DNA of 40,721 nucleotides from Desulfocapsaceae bacterium. Its GTDB lineage: Bacteria > Desulfobacterota > Desulfobulbia > Desulfobulbales > Desulfocapsaceae. Every line of letters begins with the position of its first letter. Positions within the stretch are counted from its first letter, which is position 1. Below are positions 9,006 to 18,112 of this stretch, one piece after another. The notes under the pieces were generated by a model. It was not told where the DNA came from. It worked only from the letters and a program-made list of their open reading frames with translations, and ran no database searches. A program made the translations under genes and the position numbers. The stretch spans positions 1-40,721 of the forward strand of contig JARLHL010000025.1 in assembly GCA_031292275.1 (NCBI GenBank), in the 5' to 3' direction.

Positions 9006-9408
9006 TTAAATCCGACTGGAGCAGCGGGGCCGGAGCCCATTCACAAGGCCGGCATCGAGAACGAATTCAGTCCACTCCCATGGTGCCTCGATAATCTTGA
9101 AACCTGCATCCATATAACGGTTATCGTCCGTACTTTCAATCCAGCATGGTGTCGCGACGAGTCTGAAATGCCTTCGCTCCGCAGATATGACAGTTGTGTA
9201 ATTTCTGGGCCCAGCGGTAAAATGAGAAGGCAGATCAGATATCCTGAATCCATTGGAGGAGATATTCCTGACCCTGCCCCCTAAAAAAAAATTACCGTCT
9301 GCTATGTCGCCTGTAAGACCCTGCCACATCGAAACGAGGATCTTTTCGTTTGAAATAAAGAGAACCTCTGCCGATCGACTGGTTGCAGCCTCCTTTTGCC
9401 TTCCACAT
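9006..9408 (-). pseudogene. PilZ-domain (c-di-GMP receptor) gene with apparent +1 frameshift
   Basis: An ATG at 9408 follows a strong CAGGAGG site. It encodes 38 residues including RKDPR-FDVAG, a PilZ RxxxR motif, then stops at TAA 9292-9294. The rest of the domain lies one base out of frame: GGRVRNISSNGFRISDLP (NxSxxG motif), then PCWIE and DAGFKII. Joining the frames near 9325-9310 gives about 133 residues with RxxxR and NxSxxG about 28 residues apart, as in intact PilZ domains. The downstream frame alone stays open to 9497, but its upstream part has no Shine-Dalgarno and puts its only RxxxR about 60 residues from NxSxxG. Read as sequenced, the gene is broken; a one-base sequencing error or real decay would look the same. 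Confidence 0.65.
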
Positions 9409-9482
9409 AACCTTCGGTCCTCCTGTAAAGAATATATATCCTGACTTACCGACAGAACTGGAATAGCCTTCTTCCGCTTATA

Positions 9483-9511
9483 ATAATCATAACACAAAAA
9501 AACCCCATCAA
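9483..9511 (-). promoter_or_regulatory. Sigma-70-type promoter for the PilZ gene
   Basis: On the reverse strand TTGATG (9511-9506) and GATTAT (9488-9483) are spaced 17 bases apart. Transcription would start near 9476, downstream of the TTG at 9497. This supports the ATG at 9408 as the real start of the PilZ gene. Confidence 0.4.
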
Positions 9512-9594
9512 ATCAAGGGAATTTTCTGAATCAGACGAGAATCAGCTCCGCTAATCCTTGACAAGATCCCCCCTAAACGGTATGTAAGCGTGCA

Positions 9595-9790
9595 GTAGCT
9601 CAGGTACTTGGAAATTTCATTTTTTCGTTTTCAAGTTTAATAGGGAACTTCGTGTAAATCGAAGACGGGCCCGCCGCTGTAACCGGGGACGAACCCAGCA
9701 CTTTGCCACTGTTTGCAGGTCCTTGAAAAGGACCGCAGATGGGAAGGCGCAGGGGGAGGAAGAGCCGGGAGTCAGAAGACCTGCCTGGGT
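9595..9790 (+). promoter_or_regulatory. Cobalamin riboswitch
   Basis: The segment carries the conserved core of a class-I cobalamin riboswitch in order: TTTAATAGGGAAC near 9636, GGGCCCGCCGCTGTAACCGG near 9667-9686, GCCACTG near 9706, GGGAAGGCGC near 9741, and the 3' box GCCGGGAGTCAGAAGACC ending near 9781. CAGGT at 9601-9605 can pair with ACCTG at 9779-9783 to close the P1 stem. About 130 bases separate it from the cbiK start and could hold the expression platform. It should repress the downstream cbiK-ABC transporter-cbiL genes when cobalamin is plentiful. Confidence 0.93.
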
Positions 9791-9916
9791 GGAAGTGTCA
9801 TATTTTCGTGGACGGATTATATGATGCAGATTTTCGGATAGCTTGGGAAATCCCGGATCGATTCTTTTTATTGGTCCGGAACTTTTTCTCCGGGCCCGAA
9901 ATAAGGAAGATGCCCC

Positions 9917-10903
9917 ATGAACTCAGTACTCCGCAGTATACCTCTGACATTTCTCTGCCTGTTCCTCTTCATCTCAAGTCTTCACGCTCAGGAAACCGCT
10001 GAAAAGGACACCAACGCCATCGTTATCGCCACCTTCGGCACGACCGTTCCCAGCGCCCTGCCGGGGATTCTGCATATCAGGGACCGGATGCAGAAACGCT
10101 TTCCGGGAACTGAGGTGCGTATCGCCTTCACCTCCAATATGATCCGGAAGGTCTGGCATAAGCGGCAGCATGACGAGGCCTTTAAAAAAGCCAACCCCAC
10201 GATCACCGATGACATATTCTATGTGAAGGGACCCCTGGCAACCATAGCCGATCTCCAGGACGAGGGATTCAGCACCATCCTGGTGCAGCCCGGACATATC
10301 AGTCTGGGCGAGGAGTATATGGATCTGGTCTCCTACATCAATGGACTGAACGCAATCACCACCATCAAGGAGAAGAACCGTCCCTTCCTCAGGCTGGCCA
10401 TCAGCCGGCCGGCTCTGGGGACCATGGGGCCGAAACACCCCTATAGTGACGATATCAACGAAGTTGCCAAATCGCTGGCAGCAGACATCGGCAAGGCCAG
10501 GGAGGCCGGAGCCGCCCTGCTCTATATGGCCCACGGCAATGATTTTTTTCCCTCCAGCGGCGCTTATCTCCAGCTGGTCGACGTGCTGCGGATGCAGCAT
10601 CCGGAGACGAAGACCTATATTGCCTCTGTAGAGGGTTTTCCGTCTCTTGAAACCACCATCAGAGAGATGAAGGAGGATAAAGTTCAAAAGGTCATCCTCA
10701 AGCCCCTCATGGATGTCGCAGGCGACCATGCCCATAATGACATGGCGGGAGGCGGACCTGACAGCATGAAGTCCATCCTCATCAAAAACGGGTTTCAGGT
10801 AACCACCGTAATCGAAGGCATGGGAGAGCAGGACGGATTTGCCGATGTCTTTGTCAACCATCTCGCCCAGACGGCCGTCGATTTCGGCGTCACGCTGAAA
10901 TAG
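9917..10903 (+). CDS. cbiK: Periplasmic sirohydrochlorin cobaltochelatase, CbiK-type
   Basis: Inserts cobalt into sirohydrochlorin in the anaerobic B12 pathway. The 328-residue protein is longer than cytoplasmic CbiK because it starts with a signal peptide (FLCLFLFISSLHA, cleavage predicted after Ala24), as in the periplasmic CbiKP of Desulfovibrio vulgaris. The chelatase fold is recognisable from AIVIATFGTTVPSAL, QPGHISLGEEY, MAHGNDFFP (His206) and DVAGDHAHNDMAGG (His271/273). His206 and His271 are spaced like the two active-site His residues of CbiK. It follows the cobalamin riboswitch, and the ABC permease starts six bases after its stop. The ATG has GGAAG upstream. Because cytoplasmic B12 synthesis needs no exported chelatase, a role in metal or tetrapyrrole uptake is possible. 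Confidence 0.92.
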   Translation: MNSVLRSIPLTFLCLFLFISSLHAQETAEKDTNAIVIATFGTTVPSALPGILHIRDRMQKRFPGTEVRIAFTSNMIRKVWHKRQHDEAFKKANPTITDDIFYVKGPLATIADLQDEGFSTILVQPGHISLGEEYMDLVSYINGLNAITTIKEKNRPFLRLAISRPALGTMGPKHPYSDDINEVAKSLAADIGKAREAGAALLYMAHGNDFFPSSGAYLQLVDVLRMQHPETKTYIASVEGFPSLETTIREMKEDKVQKVILKPLMDVAGDHAHNDMAGGGPDSMKSILIKNGFQVTTVIEGMGEQDGFADVFVNHLAQTAVDFGVTLK

Positions 10904-10909
10904 GCAGTC

Positions 10910-11935
10910 ATGAGACCGGCCCTGCTTTTCCCCCTTCTGAGCACCCTGCTGGCCGCAGCCATAGTGCTGGCCACAGGGATGGGATTTCTGCGCATCACCC
11001 CGGCCGAGGTCCTGCAGGTCTTTCTGGCCAGGATCACGGGAAGGGCCCTGCCGGAGGCATTCAACACCGTCTTTCCGCTGGTGATCATGGATGTCAGGCT
11101 GCCCCGGATCCTGACCTCTGCCCTGGTGGGCGGAGGCCTGGCCGTGGCCGGCGGGGTCTTTCAGGCCATTCTTCTCAATCCGCTGGCCGATCCCTACACC
11201 CTGGGAATCTCTTCCGGGGCTGCCTTCGGCGCCTCCCTGGTCCTGATACTGACAATCTTCGGCATCAGTCTGCCCGCATGGGTCTCTGTCCCCCTCTTCG
11301 CCTTTCTCGGTGCCGTAGGAACGCTCATTGCGGTCTTCATCCTGGCTTCGCCGTACGATAATTACTCGTCGAACACCCTGATCCTCTCCGGCGTTATCGT
11401 GGCCTCAATCCTCTCGGCCGGCATCGGCTTCATCAAATATCTGGCGAATGAGAAGGTTGGAATCATTATCTTCTGGCTAATGGGCAGCTTTGTCGGGAAA
11501 TCCTGGACCGATGTGGCCCTGACCTTGGCCATCACTATCCCCGGCCTGCTCTTCATCCTCTACTTCAGCCGTGACCTGAACATCATGGCACTGGGTCCGA
11601 GGACCGCGGCCTCGCTGGGGATAGAGACAGCAAAAACCAGGAAGGTCCTGCTGGTCTGGGCCTCACTGATTACCGCCATCTGCGTATCGGTTTCAGGGAT
11701 CATCGGTTTTGTCGGCCTCATCGTCCCTCACTTTCTGCGGCTGCTGCTGGGGCCGGACAACCGTATCCTGATCCCGGCCTGCTTTTTCGGCGGGGCCATC
11801 CTACTGCTCTTTGCAGACACCATCACCAGGGCCGTCCTGCCCTCGGAACTCCCCATTGGAGTTCTGACCTCCCTGATCGGCGGCCCCTTTTTCTGCTACA
11901 TCTTCAAGAAGAGACAGCAGGGAGGGCGAGGGTGA
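10910..11935 (+). CDS. FecCD/BtuC-family ABC transporter permease
   Basis: The 341-residue integral membrane subunit belongs to the family importing iron-siderophores, heme and cobalamin. Family landmarks are visible: DVRLPRILTSALVGGGLAVAG near residue 60, NPLADPYTLGISSGAAFGA near 90, and SGIIGFVGLIVPHFLRLLLG near 265-285, the loop that couples to the ATPase. About nine or ten membrane helices are expected. Its stop overlaps the ATPase start by one base (TGATG). No periplasmic binding protein is encoded nearby, while a periplasmic chelatase is directly upstream. The substrate is most likely a corrinoid or metal chelate, given the riboswitch. Confidence 0.9.
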   Translation: MRPALLFPLLSTLLAAAIVLATGMGFLRITPAEVLQVFLARITGRALPEAFNTVFPLVIMDVRLPRILTSALVGGGLAVAGGVFQAILLNPLADPYTLGISSGAAFGASLVLILTIFGISLPAWVSVPLFAFLGAVGTLIAVFILASPYDNYSSNTLILSGVIVASILSAGIGFIKYLANEKVGIIIFWLMGSFVGKSWTDVALTLAITIPGLLFILYFSRDLNIMALGPRTAASLGIETAKTRKVLLVWASLITAICVSVSGIIGFVGLIVPHFLRLLLGPDNRILIPACFFGGAILLLFADTITRAVLPSELPIGVLTSLIGGPFFCYIFKKRQQGGRG

Positions 11936-12735
11936 TGGCCACGCCCCAGTCAGTATTTTCCATCCGGGACGGCTGGTACGGCTACAGGGGACCCCCTGTA
12001 CTCGCCGATATTAACCTTACCATGGAAGCTGGGAGATTCTACGGACTTATCGGCCCCAACGGCAGCGGTAAAACCACACTTCTCGATCTGCTGGCCGCCA
12101 CAAGCCAACCGGACACGGGAATAGTGTTATTTAAAGGAAGACCTGTCCGGTCGTATCGCAGGCAGGAACTCGCCCGACAGCTGGCCTTAGTGCCGCAGGA
12201 TTTCGCCCTGGGGTTTGATTATACGGTCTTCGATGTGGTCCTGATGGGGCGCCATCCTCATATTCCCCGCTTCTCGAATCCCACGGCAAAGGATCTTGAT
12301 CTGGTGGAGGAGGCACTTGCGCTTATGGATATCAAACATCTCCGGGACCGGGTTGTGACCAGGCTTTCCGGCGGAGAGAAGCAGCGTACCATCGTTGCCA
12401 GGGCCCTGGCCCAGGACCCTCAGGTTCTGATCCTCGACGAGGCGACCTCCAGTCTCGATATCAAACATACCATTGAGATCATGCGCGCCGTCTCCGACCG
12501 CGTCCGCTTCAAGGCGCTGACCGTCATAGCCGCCATTCATGATCTCAACCTGGCTGCAGCCTTCTGCGACGAACTGGTCGTCCTCAAGGCGGGCAGAATC
12601 GTCGCAAAAGGCCCGGTGGAGGATGTGTTGACAAGCCGGCTTATACAAGAGGTCTTCTCTGTAGAAGGCCATATCCATATCCATGCACAGACCCTGGGGA
12701 TCGAATATGCGTTCAGAAAAAACACCGCCTCCTGA
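11935..12735 (+). CDS. ABC transporter ATPase (FecE/BtuD-type)
   Basis: The 266-residue nucleotide-binding subunit partners the preceding permease. Walker A GPNGSGKTT lies near residue 40, the signature LSGGEKQ near 143, Walker B VLILDEATSSLD near 163, and the switch His in AIHDLNLAA near 202. The ATG at 11935 overlaps the permease stop, indicating translational coupling; a GTG one codon earlier is possible. The C-terminus ends in an HIHIHAQ stretch of unknown meaning. The 176-base gap to cbiL contains no recognised gene, and the same transcript may continue. Confidence 0.93.
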   Translation: MATPQSVFSIRDGWYGYRGPPVLADINLTMEAGRFYGLIGPNGSGKTTLLDLLAATSQPDTGIVLFKGRPVRSYRRQELARQLALVPQDFALGFDYTVFDVVLMGRHPHIPRFSNPTAKDLDLVEEALALMDIKHLRDRVVTRLSGGEKQRTIVARALAQDPQVLILDEATSSLDIKHTIEIMRAVSDRVRFKALTVIAAIHDLNLAAAFCDELVVLKAGRIVAKGPVEDVLTSRLIQEVFSVEGHIHIHAQTLGIEYAFRKNTAS

Positions 12736-12911
12736 TCGCCCTGCCAGGTGCCGGCCCGCCTGCAGACAGGGCGTTTGGCATATTCAGATCTCTGCCGTCT
12801 GCCCGGACGTCCCCGCAGTTCGGCACAAACCAGCGACCGCCCCTCGCAATCCACCCGTCAAACCGGCAATATTAGCTCCCATCCTATAAATTCTACCCAG
12901 ATGATACGATA

Positions 12912-13637
12912 ATGCAAGCGACTCTCTACATCATAGGAACAGGCCCCGGCGATCCGGAACAGCTCACTCTCAAGGCAATGAAGGCCTTAAACACGTGCTC
13001 GGTCCTGGTCACGCCCAAAGGCTCCGTCAACGGGAACTCCACCGCTCTGGCCATCGTCAGCCAGGCGGTTGATACATCGGCCAAGGAAATACTTGAGCTC
13101 TATTTTCCGATGAAAAAGATCCACATCGGCGCCGAGCCGGAAGCCGAGGTGCGCGACGCCTGGCAGCATGCAGCCCGCACGGTCCTCGCCCGTATGGAGC
13201 AGGGGAAAGATGTCGCATTCCCTACCCTGGGAGATCCTGCCGTCTACTCAACCGGGTATTATCTCTACGAAAACATTATGGCCATCAACCCTGCGGCCAC
13301 GGTAAAATTTATCTCCGGTATCACTGCCATGAGCAGCTGTTCGGCAGCCACGGCCATTCCCGTCTGCCTGGGCGATGAAATGCTTGCCGTCATTCCGGCG
13401 ACATTCAAGGATAATCGTTTACGGAAAATCCTGGAGATGTTTGACACCATCGTCCTGATGAAGGTCCACAAGGTCATTCCCCATCTTTGCCAGTTGCTGG
13501 GCGAGCTCGGTCTTTTGGATAAATCCGTTCTGGTCGAACGGGCAGGTATGGATGACGAACGCGTCTTCACCGACCTGACCGCGATCACGGCTCCCCCGCA
13601 CTACTTCTCGACTATTATCATCCGGAAGAAGCAGTAA
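12912..13637 (+). CDS. cbiL: Precorrin-2/cobalt-factor II C20-methyltransferase
   Basis: A SAM-dependent methyltransferase that methylates C20 of the corrin precursor, the step right after cobalt insertion by CbiK in the anaerobic route. The 241-residue protein opens with the tetrapyrrole methylase P-loop-like motif YIIGTGPGDPEQLTLKA, has the mid-domain GDPAVYSTGYY and SGITAMSSCSAATAIP segments and the C-terminal LVERAGMDDERV, all typical of CobI/CbiL rather than other corrin methylases. The name cbiL is used because cbiK implies the anaerobic pathway. It shares a strand with the riboswitch-controlled unit, although its own ribosome-binding site is weak. Confidence 0.9.
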   Translation: MQATLYIIGTGPGDPEQLTLKAMKALNTCSVLVTPKGSVNGNSTALAIVSQAVDTSAKEILELYFPMKKIHIGAEPEAEVRDAWQHAARTVLARMEQGKDVAFPTLGDPAVYSTGYYLYENIMAINPAATVKFISGITAMSSCSAATAIPVCLGDEMLAVIPATFKDNRLRKILEMFDTIVLMKVHKVIPHLCQLLGELGLLDKSVLVERAGMDDERVFTDLTAITAPPHYFSTIIIRKKQ

Positions 13638-13666
13638 GGGTTTTCTGCTTACACATAAAAGATTCG

Positions 13667-13695
13667 TTGACAAGGGGGGCAATTTCTTTTTAAAA
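13667..13695 (+). promoter_or_regulatory. Sigma-70-type promoter for the large membrane protein
   Basis: A perfect TTGACA (13667-13672) is followed after 17 bases by TTAAAA (13690-13695). It lies between cbiL and the 1430-residue gene and would produce a leader of about 75 bases. It suggests that the next genes are transcribed separately from the cobalamin unit. Confidence 0.5.
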
Positions 13696-13778
13696 GTGTC
13701 ATTATATCTGGTATCACTACAATAAAAACAACTAACTGCCATTCCTATCAGGGATTCTTGATTACCAGGGAGCCTCCA

Positions 13779-16700
13779 ATGACACCGAACAACAAGCGAT
13801 CAGGTTTATTACGATTGGTCTTTACCTTTCTTTTCCTGATTGTTCTCACACCCCCTCCGCCGCCTCTCTTCGCCCTCACGGCCGAGCAGGCCGGGATTCC
13901 AAAACCGCTGCAGGAGTGGATCCCCTGGGTGACTCACAATCAGGAGGAGCGGACATGCACCCTGCAGTCCGACAACGTATCCGCCCGCTATTGTGCCTGG
14001 CCCACACGGCTGCTCTTCGAGGTTGCAGAAAAAGGGGCCTCGTTCAGGCAGGAATGGTTTATTGAGACTAAAAGCCTGGTCCTCCTGCCGGGCGGAGAGA
14101 AGCTGTGGCCGACATCCGTCAAGGATGCCGGCAGGGATATTGCCGTCATTGAACATGAGGGCAGCCCCGCCGTCTGGCTGGACCGTGGCGCACATGTCCT
14201 CACTGGCACGTACAGCTGGAATCAATCGCCGGAGTCCATAGACATTCCAAAGGAATCCGGACTCGTCACCTTAAAGAGAAACGGCACCTCCATCGACAAC
14301 CCCGATCTTGATTCAGAAGGCAAGCTCTGGCTCAAGGCCCACGGCGAAGAGCAGAGCAGCCAGATGGACCAGGCAACGCTCCAGGTCTTCAGAAAGATTC
14401 AGGATAAAATTCCGCTAGTTGAAGAGGTCAATATCCGGATGACGGTCTCGGGAGCCCCCCGGGAAATATGCCTGGGGATGATCATAAAGGATGATTTTCT
14501 TCCCCTGCAGATTCGCTCCCCGCTGCCGGTGCGGATGGACCAGGACGGACGGCTCTGCATTCAGGTCCGTCCGGGACAATGGCAGATCGGTATGACTCTT
14601 CGCAGTACCGCCCAGGCTCCTCTGGAAAAGCTGGGTATCGGGACGATCAGCGGGCTCTGGCCGGACAGCGAGGTATGGGTCTTTGAGGCCGCACCTGATT
14701 TCCGGCAGGTAGCGGTTGAAAATGTCCAGTCCGTCGATCCTTCCCAGACCGGCCTTCCCAGGGAATGGATCACCCTTCCGGCCTATCTTATCGGTCATGA
14801 GGACACGATGGTCCTGACCGAAAAAAGCAGAGGGATCGTCAAGACCAATCCCGACAATCTGACCCTGGCACGTACCCTCTGGCTTGATGAAAAGGGGACC
14901 GGGCTCACGACCCAGGATTCGATCAACGGCACCATGACCGACGGCTGGCGCCTCAATACCGTTCCGCAACAGCACCTCGGCAAGGCAACGGTGGCGGGGG
15001 TGAACCAACTCATTACCAAGCTCCCCGATTCAGACCTGGTCGGAATCGAAGTCCGCAAAGGGAGCATATCGCTCTCGGCCGACTCGCGGATCGAGCAGCC
15101 GGTGCAAGGCGGGGTCTTGATTTTTCCGGCGCTTGGCTGGAGTCATTCTTTTCAGGAGCTGTCCGCGCAGCTGAATCTCCCGCCAGGCTGGAAACTCCTT
15201 ACAGCAACAGGCATCGACAAGGTTTCCACCTGGTTGAACCGCTGGACATTGCTTGATATCTTTCTGGTCCTGATTATATCTCTGGCCTCCGGCCGGATAC
15301 TTGGCTGGGGCTGGGGCATGCTCGCCCTTGTCACCTTGGGCCTGATGTACCATCAGCCCGCTTCCCCGCAGCACCTCTGGCTGCCTCTGCTGGCGCTGTT
15401 GGCCATCGGCCGCAAGATTGTCTCCGCAAAGGGCAGGGTCCTTATCAGGATAGCCCTCTGCATCGTCCTGGTGCTGCTGCTTTTCCAATCTGTCCCGTTC
15501 ATGATCCGGGAGGTCCGGGTCGGCCTTTTCCCGCAGCTGGATACGGCAACGAATTTCCAGGTGACGAATGCGGGAAATATGCGGGAGTATCCGGCAGACG
15601 AAATACTCAGTGACGCCAGGGAAGAGCAAAGGCCTTCCATGGCGCCTGCCCCTGGTGCTGCTCCCACCCATCTTCGATCGAAGATGCGGAGCTTGAAGGC
15701 AGAGGCATCCTCTGCGGCCAAAAATACCCTGGAGCAACAATCCAACTCCCAGCTCCAGATTGACCCGCAGGCCCGGGTCCAGACCGGTCCGGGCCTGCCC
15801 AACTGGCGATGGCAGACTATTCCCCTCACCTGGAACGGCCCAGTGGATCCCTCCCAGAAGATCCGCCTGGTCCTGCTCTCGCCCAAGGTCAACTGTTTCC
15901 TCAGTTTCCTGAGGGTTGTTCTCCTGACCCTGATGCTGTTGGTCTTTGTGCACCGGTCATCGCATTTTCTTCCCTCCGATAAAGCGAGAGGAAAAATCTT
16001 CGGCAGGTCCCTCTTCGGCCTTCTTCTTCCCCTTCTGATCCTGCTGGGTGCGTCTCATTCCTCCTCTGCAGCTGATATCCCTCCGGCAAGTATGCTGAAC
16101 GAGATGCAGGAAAGGCTGTTTCAACCTCCAGCCTGCGGTGATGCCTGCGCAAGTATTGATGCTGGACTGATGACAATCGAGGGAGATGCCTTCCGCATGG
16201 ACCTGACTGTTCATGTCTATGCCGACTCTGCGGTCTCCCTGCCCGGAGACAGCACGACATTTTCACAGATACTGGTCGATAATATACCGGCTACGGCCAT
16301 TCGCTCGGATGGGGATAAACTGCTGGTCCGTATCCCCCAGGGAATTCATCATGTGACGTTTATAAAAAATGTAAAGGACCTCAACGAATTCAACTTGACC
16401 TTTCCCTTATCGCCCCATCATATGCAGGCAGCAAAAAAAGGATGGGACATCACCGGGATCCATCCGGACGGGACCCTGGAAAGACAGATTGCCCTCATTC
16501 GCCAGGACCAAAAGGACACAAGACAGCAGGTCCCGGCGGAAACCGCTTCAGGGGAAGTCAAGATCCCAGCCTTTTTTCAAATCGACCGCACTCTCCATAT
16601 GGGCCTGAAATGGACGGTTGAAACCCGTATCACCAGGAAAAGCAGCGGCAATATCATCACCGCCGAGATACCTCTTCTCCCCGGAGAGATGCCGACCAGC

Positions 16701-18071
16701 GAGTCACTGTACATCACGGACAAGAAGGTGCAGATCAACCTTGGTCCGCAGGATGACTCATTTTCCTGGCAGTCCGCCCTGCCGGTCGGCCAGTCCATCA
16801 CCCTGACGGCCGCCCGGACCAGCCAGTGGACCGAGTCATGGAATCTCGACATCAGCTCCATCTGGCATGCGACCACCTCAGGCATGCCGGAAGTAAGCCA
16901 GCTGGATCCTGCGGGGCTTCGTTTTCCCCAGTTCCGCCCTTATCCGGGAGAATCCCTGACCGTATCCGTGAGCCGTCCGGAGGCAGTTCCCGGTCCGACC
17001 ATGACCATAGACGCAAGCCAGCTCACCCTTAAACCCGGGTTGAGGGCCACCGATTTCAGTTTGCAGTTTTCCCTGATCGCCAGTCAGGGGGCTCGTCACA
17101 CCATCACTCTGCCGCCTGACTCCGACCTGCAGAGTGTCCTGATAAACGGTGCTGTCTCCTCCCTGCATCTCAACGGCCGCCAGCTCACCCTCCCCATTCA
17201 GCCAGGCAGTCAGCAGATCACTGTAAACTGGCAGAGCAGGAGCGGGGTTACCACCATGCTGCATACTCCCCCCGTTGATCTCGGTCTGGATAATGTCAAT
17301 TCCACATTGCATGTGGATGTGCCGATCTCCCGATGGATATTGATGACCGGTGGCCCCAGGGTCGGTCCGGCGGTCCTTTTCTGGGGAGAGTTTCTGGTCA
17401 TGGTGCTGCTGGCCTTCCTGCTCGGGCGAACGCGGATGACACCTCTTTCAACTCTGAGCTGGCTTCTCCTGGGTATTGGACTGAGTCAGGTCAGTGTGGT
17501 TTTGGGGGCCCTGGTCGTCGGCTGGCTGTTTCTTCTGGCTATCCGCAAAAAAAGCGGGGAGGCTCTCTCATCTGCAACCACATTCAACCTGCTGCAGATG
17601 ACCATTGTCGTCGTCACCCTGCTGGCCTGTCTGGCCCTGCTCTTTACAGTCAAACAGGGATTGCTGGGCCACCCGGATATGCAGATCGACGGCAACGGCT
17701 CCTATAACCACTCGCTGAACTGGTATCAGGACCGAAATGCTCAGATCCTGCCGCAGGCCTGGGTCCTGACCGTCCCGCTTCTCAGTTACAGGATCCTTAT
17801 GCTTTTCTGGGCCCTCTGGCTGGCCTTTGCCCTCCTGAAATGGCTGAGTTGGGGCTGGGACTGTTTCGGCACCGGCGGGATCTGGAAAAAAATAGAACCG
17901 AAGGCGGTATTTCAAGAAACCATTCCCCTGACAGAAGACAGGGAGGAAGCAGAACAGACTGCCCCGGAGTTGCGGGAACAAGGCGGTATCCCAGACCCGC
18001 AACCCTGGGAGGAAGGTCCGAAAAAGTCCTGGTTCCGGCGCTTTTCCAAAAAAGGACGGGAGAAGACATGA
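13779..18071 (+). CDS. Large multi-pass exported membrane protein, unknown function
   Basis: The 1430-residue protein matches no family I recognise. An N-terminal signal sequence (LVFTFLFLIVLT, then a run of five Pro) precedes a long, strand-rich, probably periplasmic region to about residue 485. Hydrophobic helices follow at about 490-575 and 705-725, then about 742-765 ending in GASHSSSAADIP, which resembles an internal signal-peptide cleavage region. A second large extracytoplasmic, strand-rich domain runs from about 770 to 1190. Four or more helices lie at about 1195-1360, with a charged cytoplasmic tail at 1361-1430. The repeated plan suggests two exported modules fused in one chain. The ATG at 13779 has AGGGAG eight bases upstream. 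It is followed by a coupled 14-codon frame and a Usp gene. Confidence 0.8.
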   Translation: MTPNNKRSGLLRLVFTFLFLIVLTPPPPPLFALTAEQAGIPKPLQEWIPWVTHNQEERTCTLQSDNVSARYCAWPTRLLFEVAEKGASFRQEWFIETKSLVLLPGGEKLWPTSVKDAGRDIAVIEHEGSPAVWLDRGAHVLTGTYSWNQSPESIDIPKESGLVTLKRNGTSIDNPDLDSEGKLWLKAHGEEQSSQMDQATLQVFRKIQDKIPLVEEVNIRMTVSGAPREICLGMIIKDDFLPLQIRSPLPVRMDQDGRLCIQVRPGQWQIGMTLRSTAQAPLEKLGIGTISGLWPDSEVWVFEAAPDFRQVAVENVQSVDPSQTGLPREWITLPAYLIGHEDTMVLTEKSRGIVKTNPDNLTLARTLWLDEKGTGLTTQDSINGTMTDGWRLNTVPQQHLGKATVAGVNQLITKLPDSDLVGIEVRKGSISLSADSRIEQPVQGGVLIFPALGWSHSFQELSAQLNLPPGWKLLTATGIDKVSTWLNRWTLLDIFLVLIISLASGRILGWGWGMLALVTLGLMYHQPASPQHLWLPLLALLAIGRKIVSAKGRVLIRIALCIVLVLLLFQSVPFMIREVRVGLFPQLDTATNFQVTNAGNMREYPADEILSDAREEQRPSMAPAPGAAPTHLRSKMRSLKAEASSAAKNTLEQQSNSQLQIDPQARVQTGPGLPNWRWQTIPLTWNGPVDPSQKIRLVLLSPKVNCFLSFLRVVLLTLMLLVFVHRSSHFLPSDKARGKIFGRSLFGLLLPLLILLGASHSSSAADIPPASMLNEMQERLFQPPACGDACASIDAGLMTIEGDAFRMDLTVHVYADSAVSLPGDSTTFSQILVDNIPATAIRSDGDKLLVRIPQGIHHVTFIKNVKDLNEFNLTFPLSPHHMQAAKKGWDITGIHPDGTLERQIALIRQDQKDTRQQVPAETASGEVKIPAFFQIDRTLHMGLKWTVETRITRKSSGNIITAEIPLLPGEMPTSESLYITDKKVQINLGPQDDSFSWQSALPVGQSITLTAARTSQWTESWNLDISSIWHATTSGMPEVSQLDPAGLRFPQFRPYPGESLTVSVSRPEAVPGPTMTIDASQLTLKPGLRATDFSLQFSLIASQGARHTITLPPDSDLQSVLINGAVSSLHLNGRQLTLPIQPGSQQITVNWQSRSGVTTMLHTPPVDLGLDNVNSTLHVDVPISRWILMTGGPRVGPAVLFWGEFLVMVLLAFLLGRTRMTPLSTLSWLLLGIGLSQVSVVLGALVVGWLFLLAIRKKSGEALSSATTFNLLQMTIVVVTLLACLALLFTVKQGLLGHPDMQIDGNGSYNHSLNWYQDRNAQILPQAWVLTVPLLSYRILMLFWALWLAFALLKWLSWGWDCFGTGGIWKKIEPKAVFQETIPLTEDREEAEQTAPELREQGGIPDPQPWEEGPKKSWFRRFSKKGREKT

Positions 18072-18112
18072 AAAACGGAATGAGACGTCACGCCACATCG
18101 GGAGCCTGTTGA
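18068..18112 (+). CDS. Possible 14-codon bridging peptide
   Basis: An ATG overlaps the stop of the large membrane protein (ATGA) and opens a 14-codon frame, MKNGMRRHATSGAC. Its TGA in turn overlaps the usp start (TGATG). It has no independent ribosome-binding site, so it would depend on translational reinitiation. It may simply carry terminating ribosomes across the junction; a functional peptide is not claimed. Confidence 0.3.
   Translation: MKNGMRRHATSGAC

Noticed and set aside
9845-9900. Intrinsic terminator of the riboswitch expression platform
   Set aside because: GGTCCGGA/TCCGGGCC near 9874-9898 can pair with one wobble, but there is no T-run after it. It could instead act on ribosome access to cbiK.
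12736-12911. Small gene between the ABC ATPase and cbiL
   Set aside because: The open frame there has no ribosome-binding site and a low-complexity, shadow-like composition.
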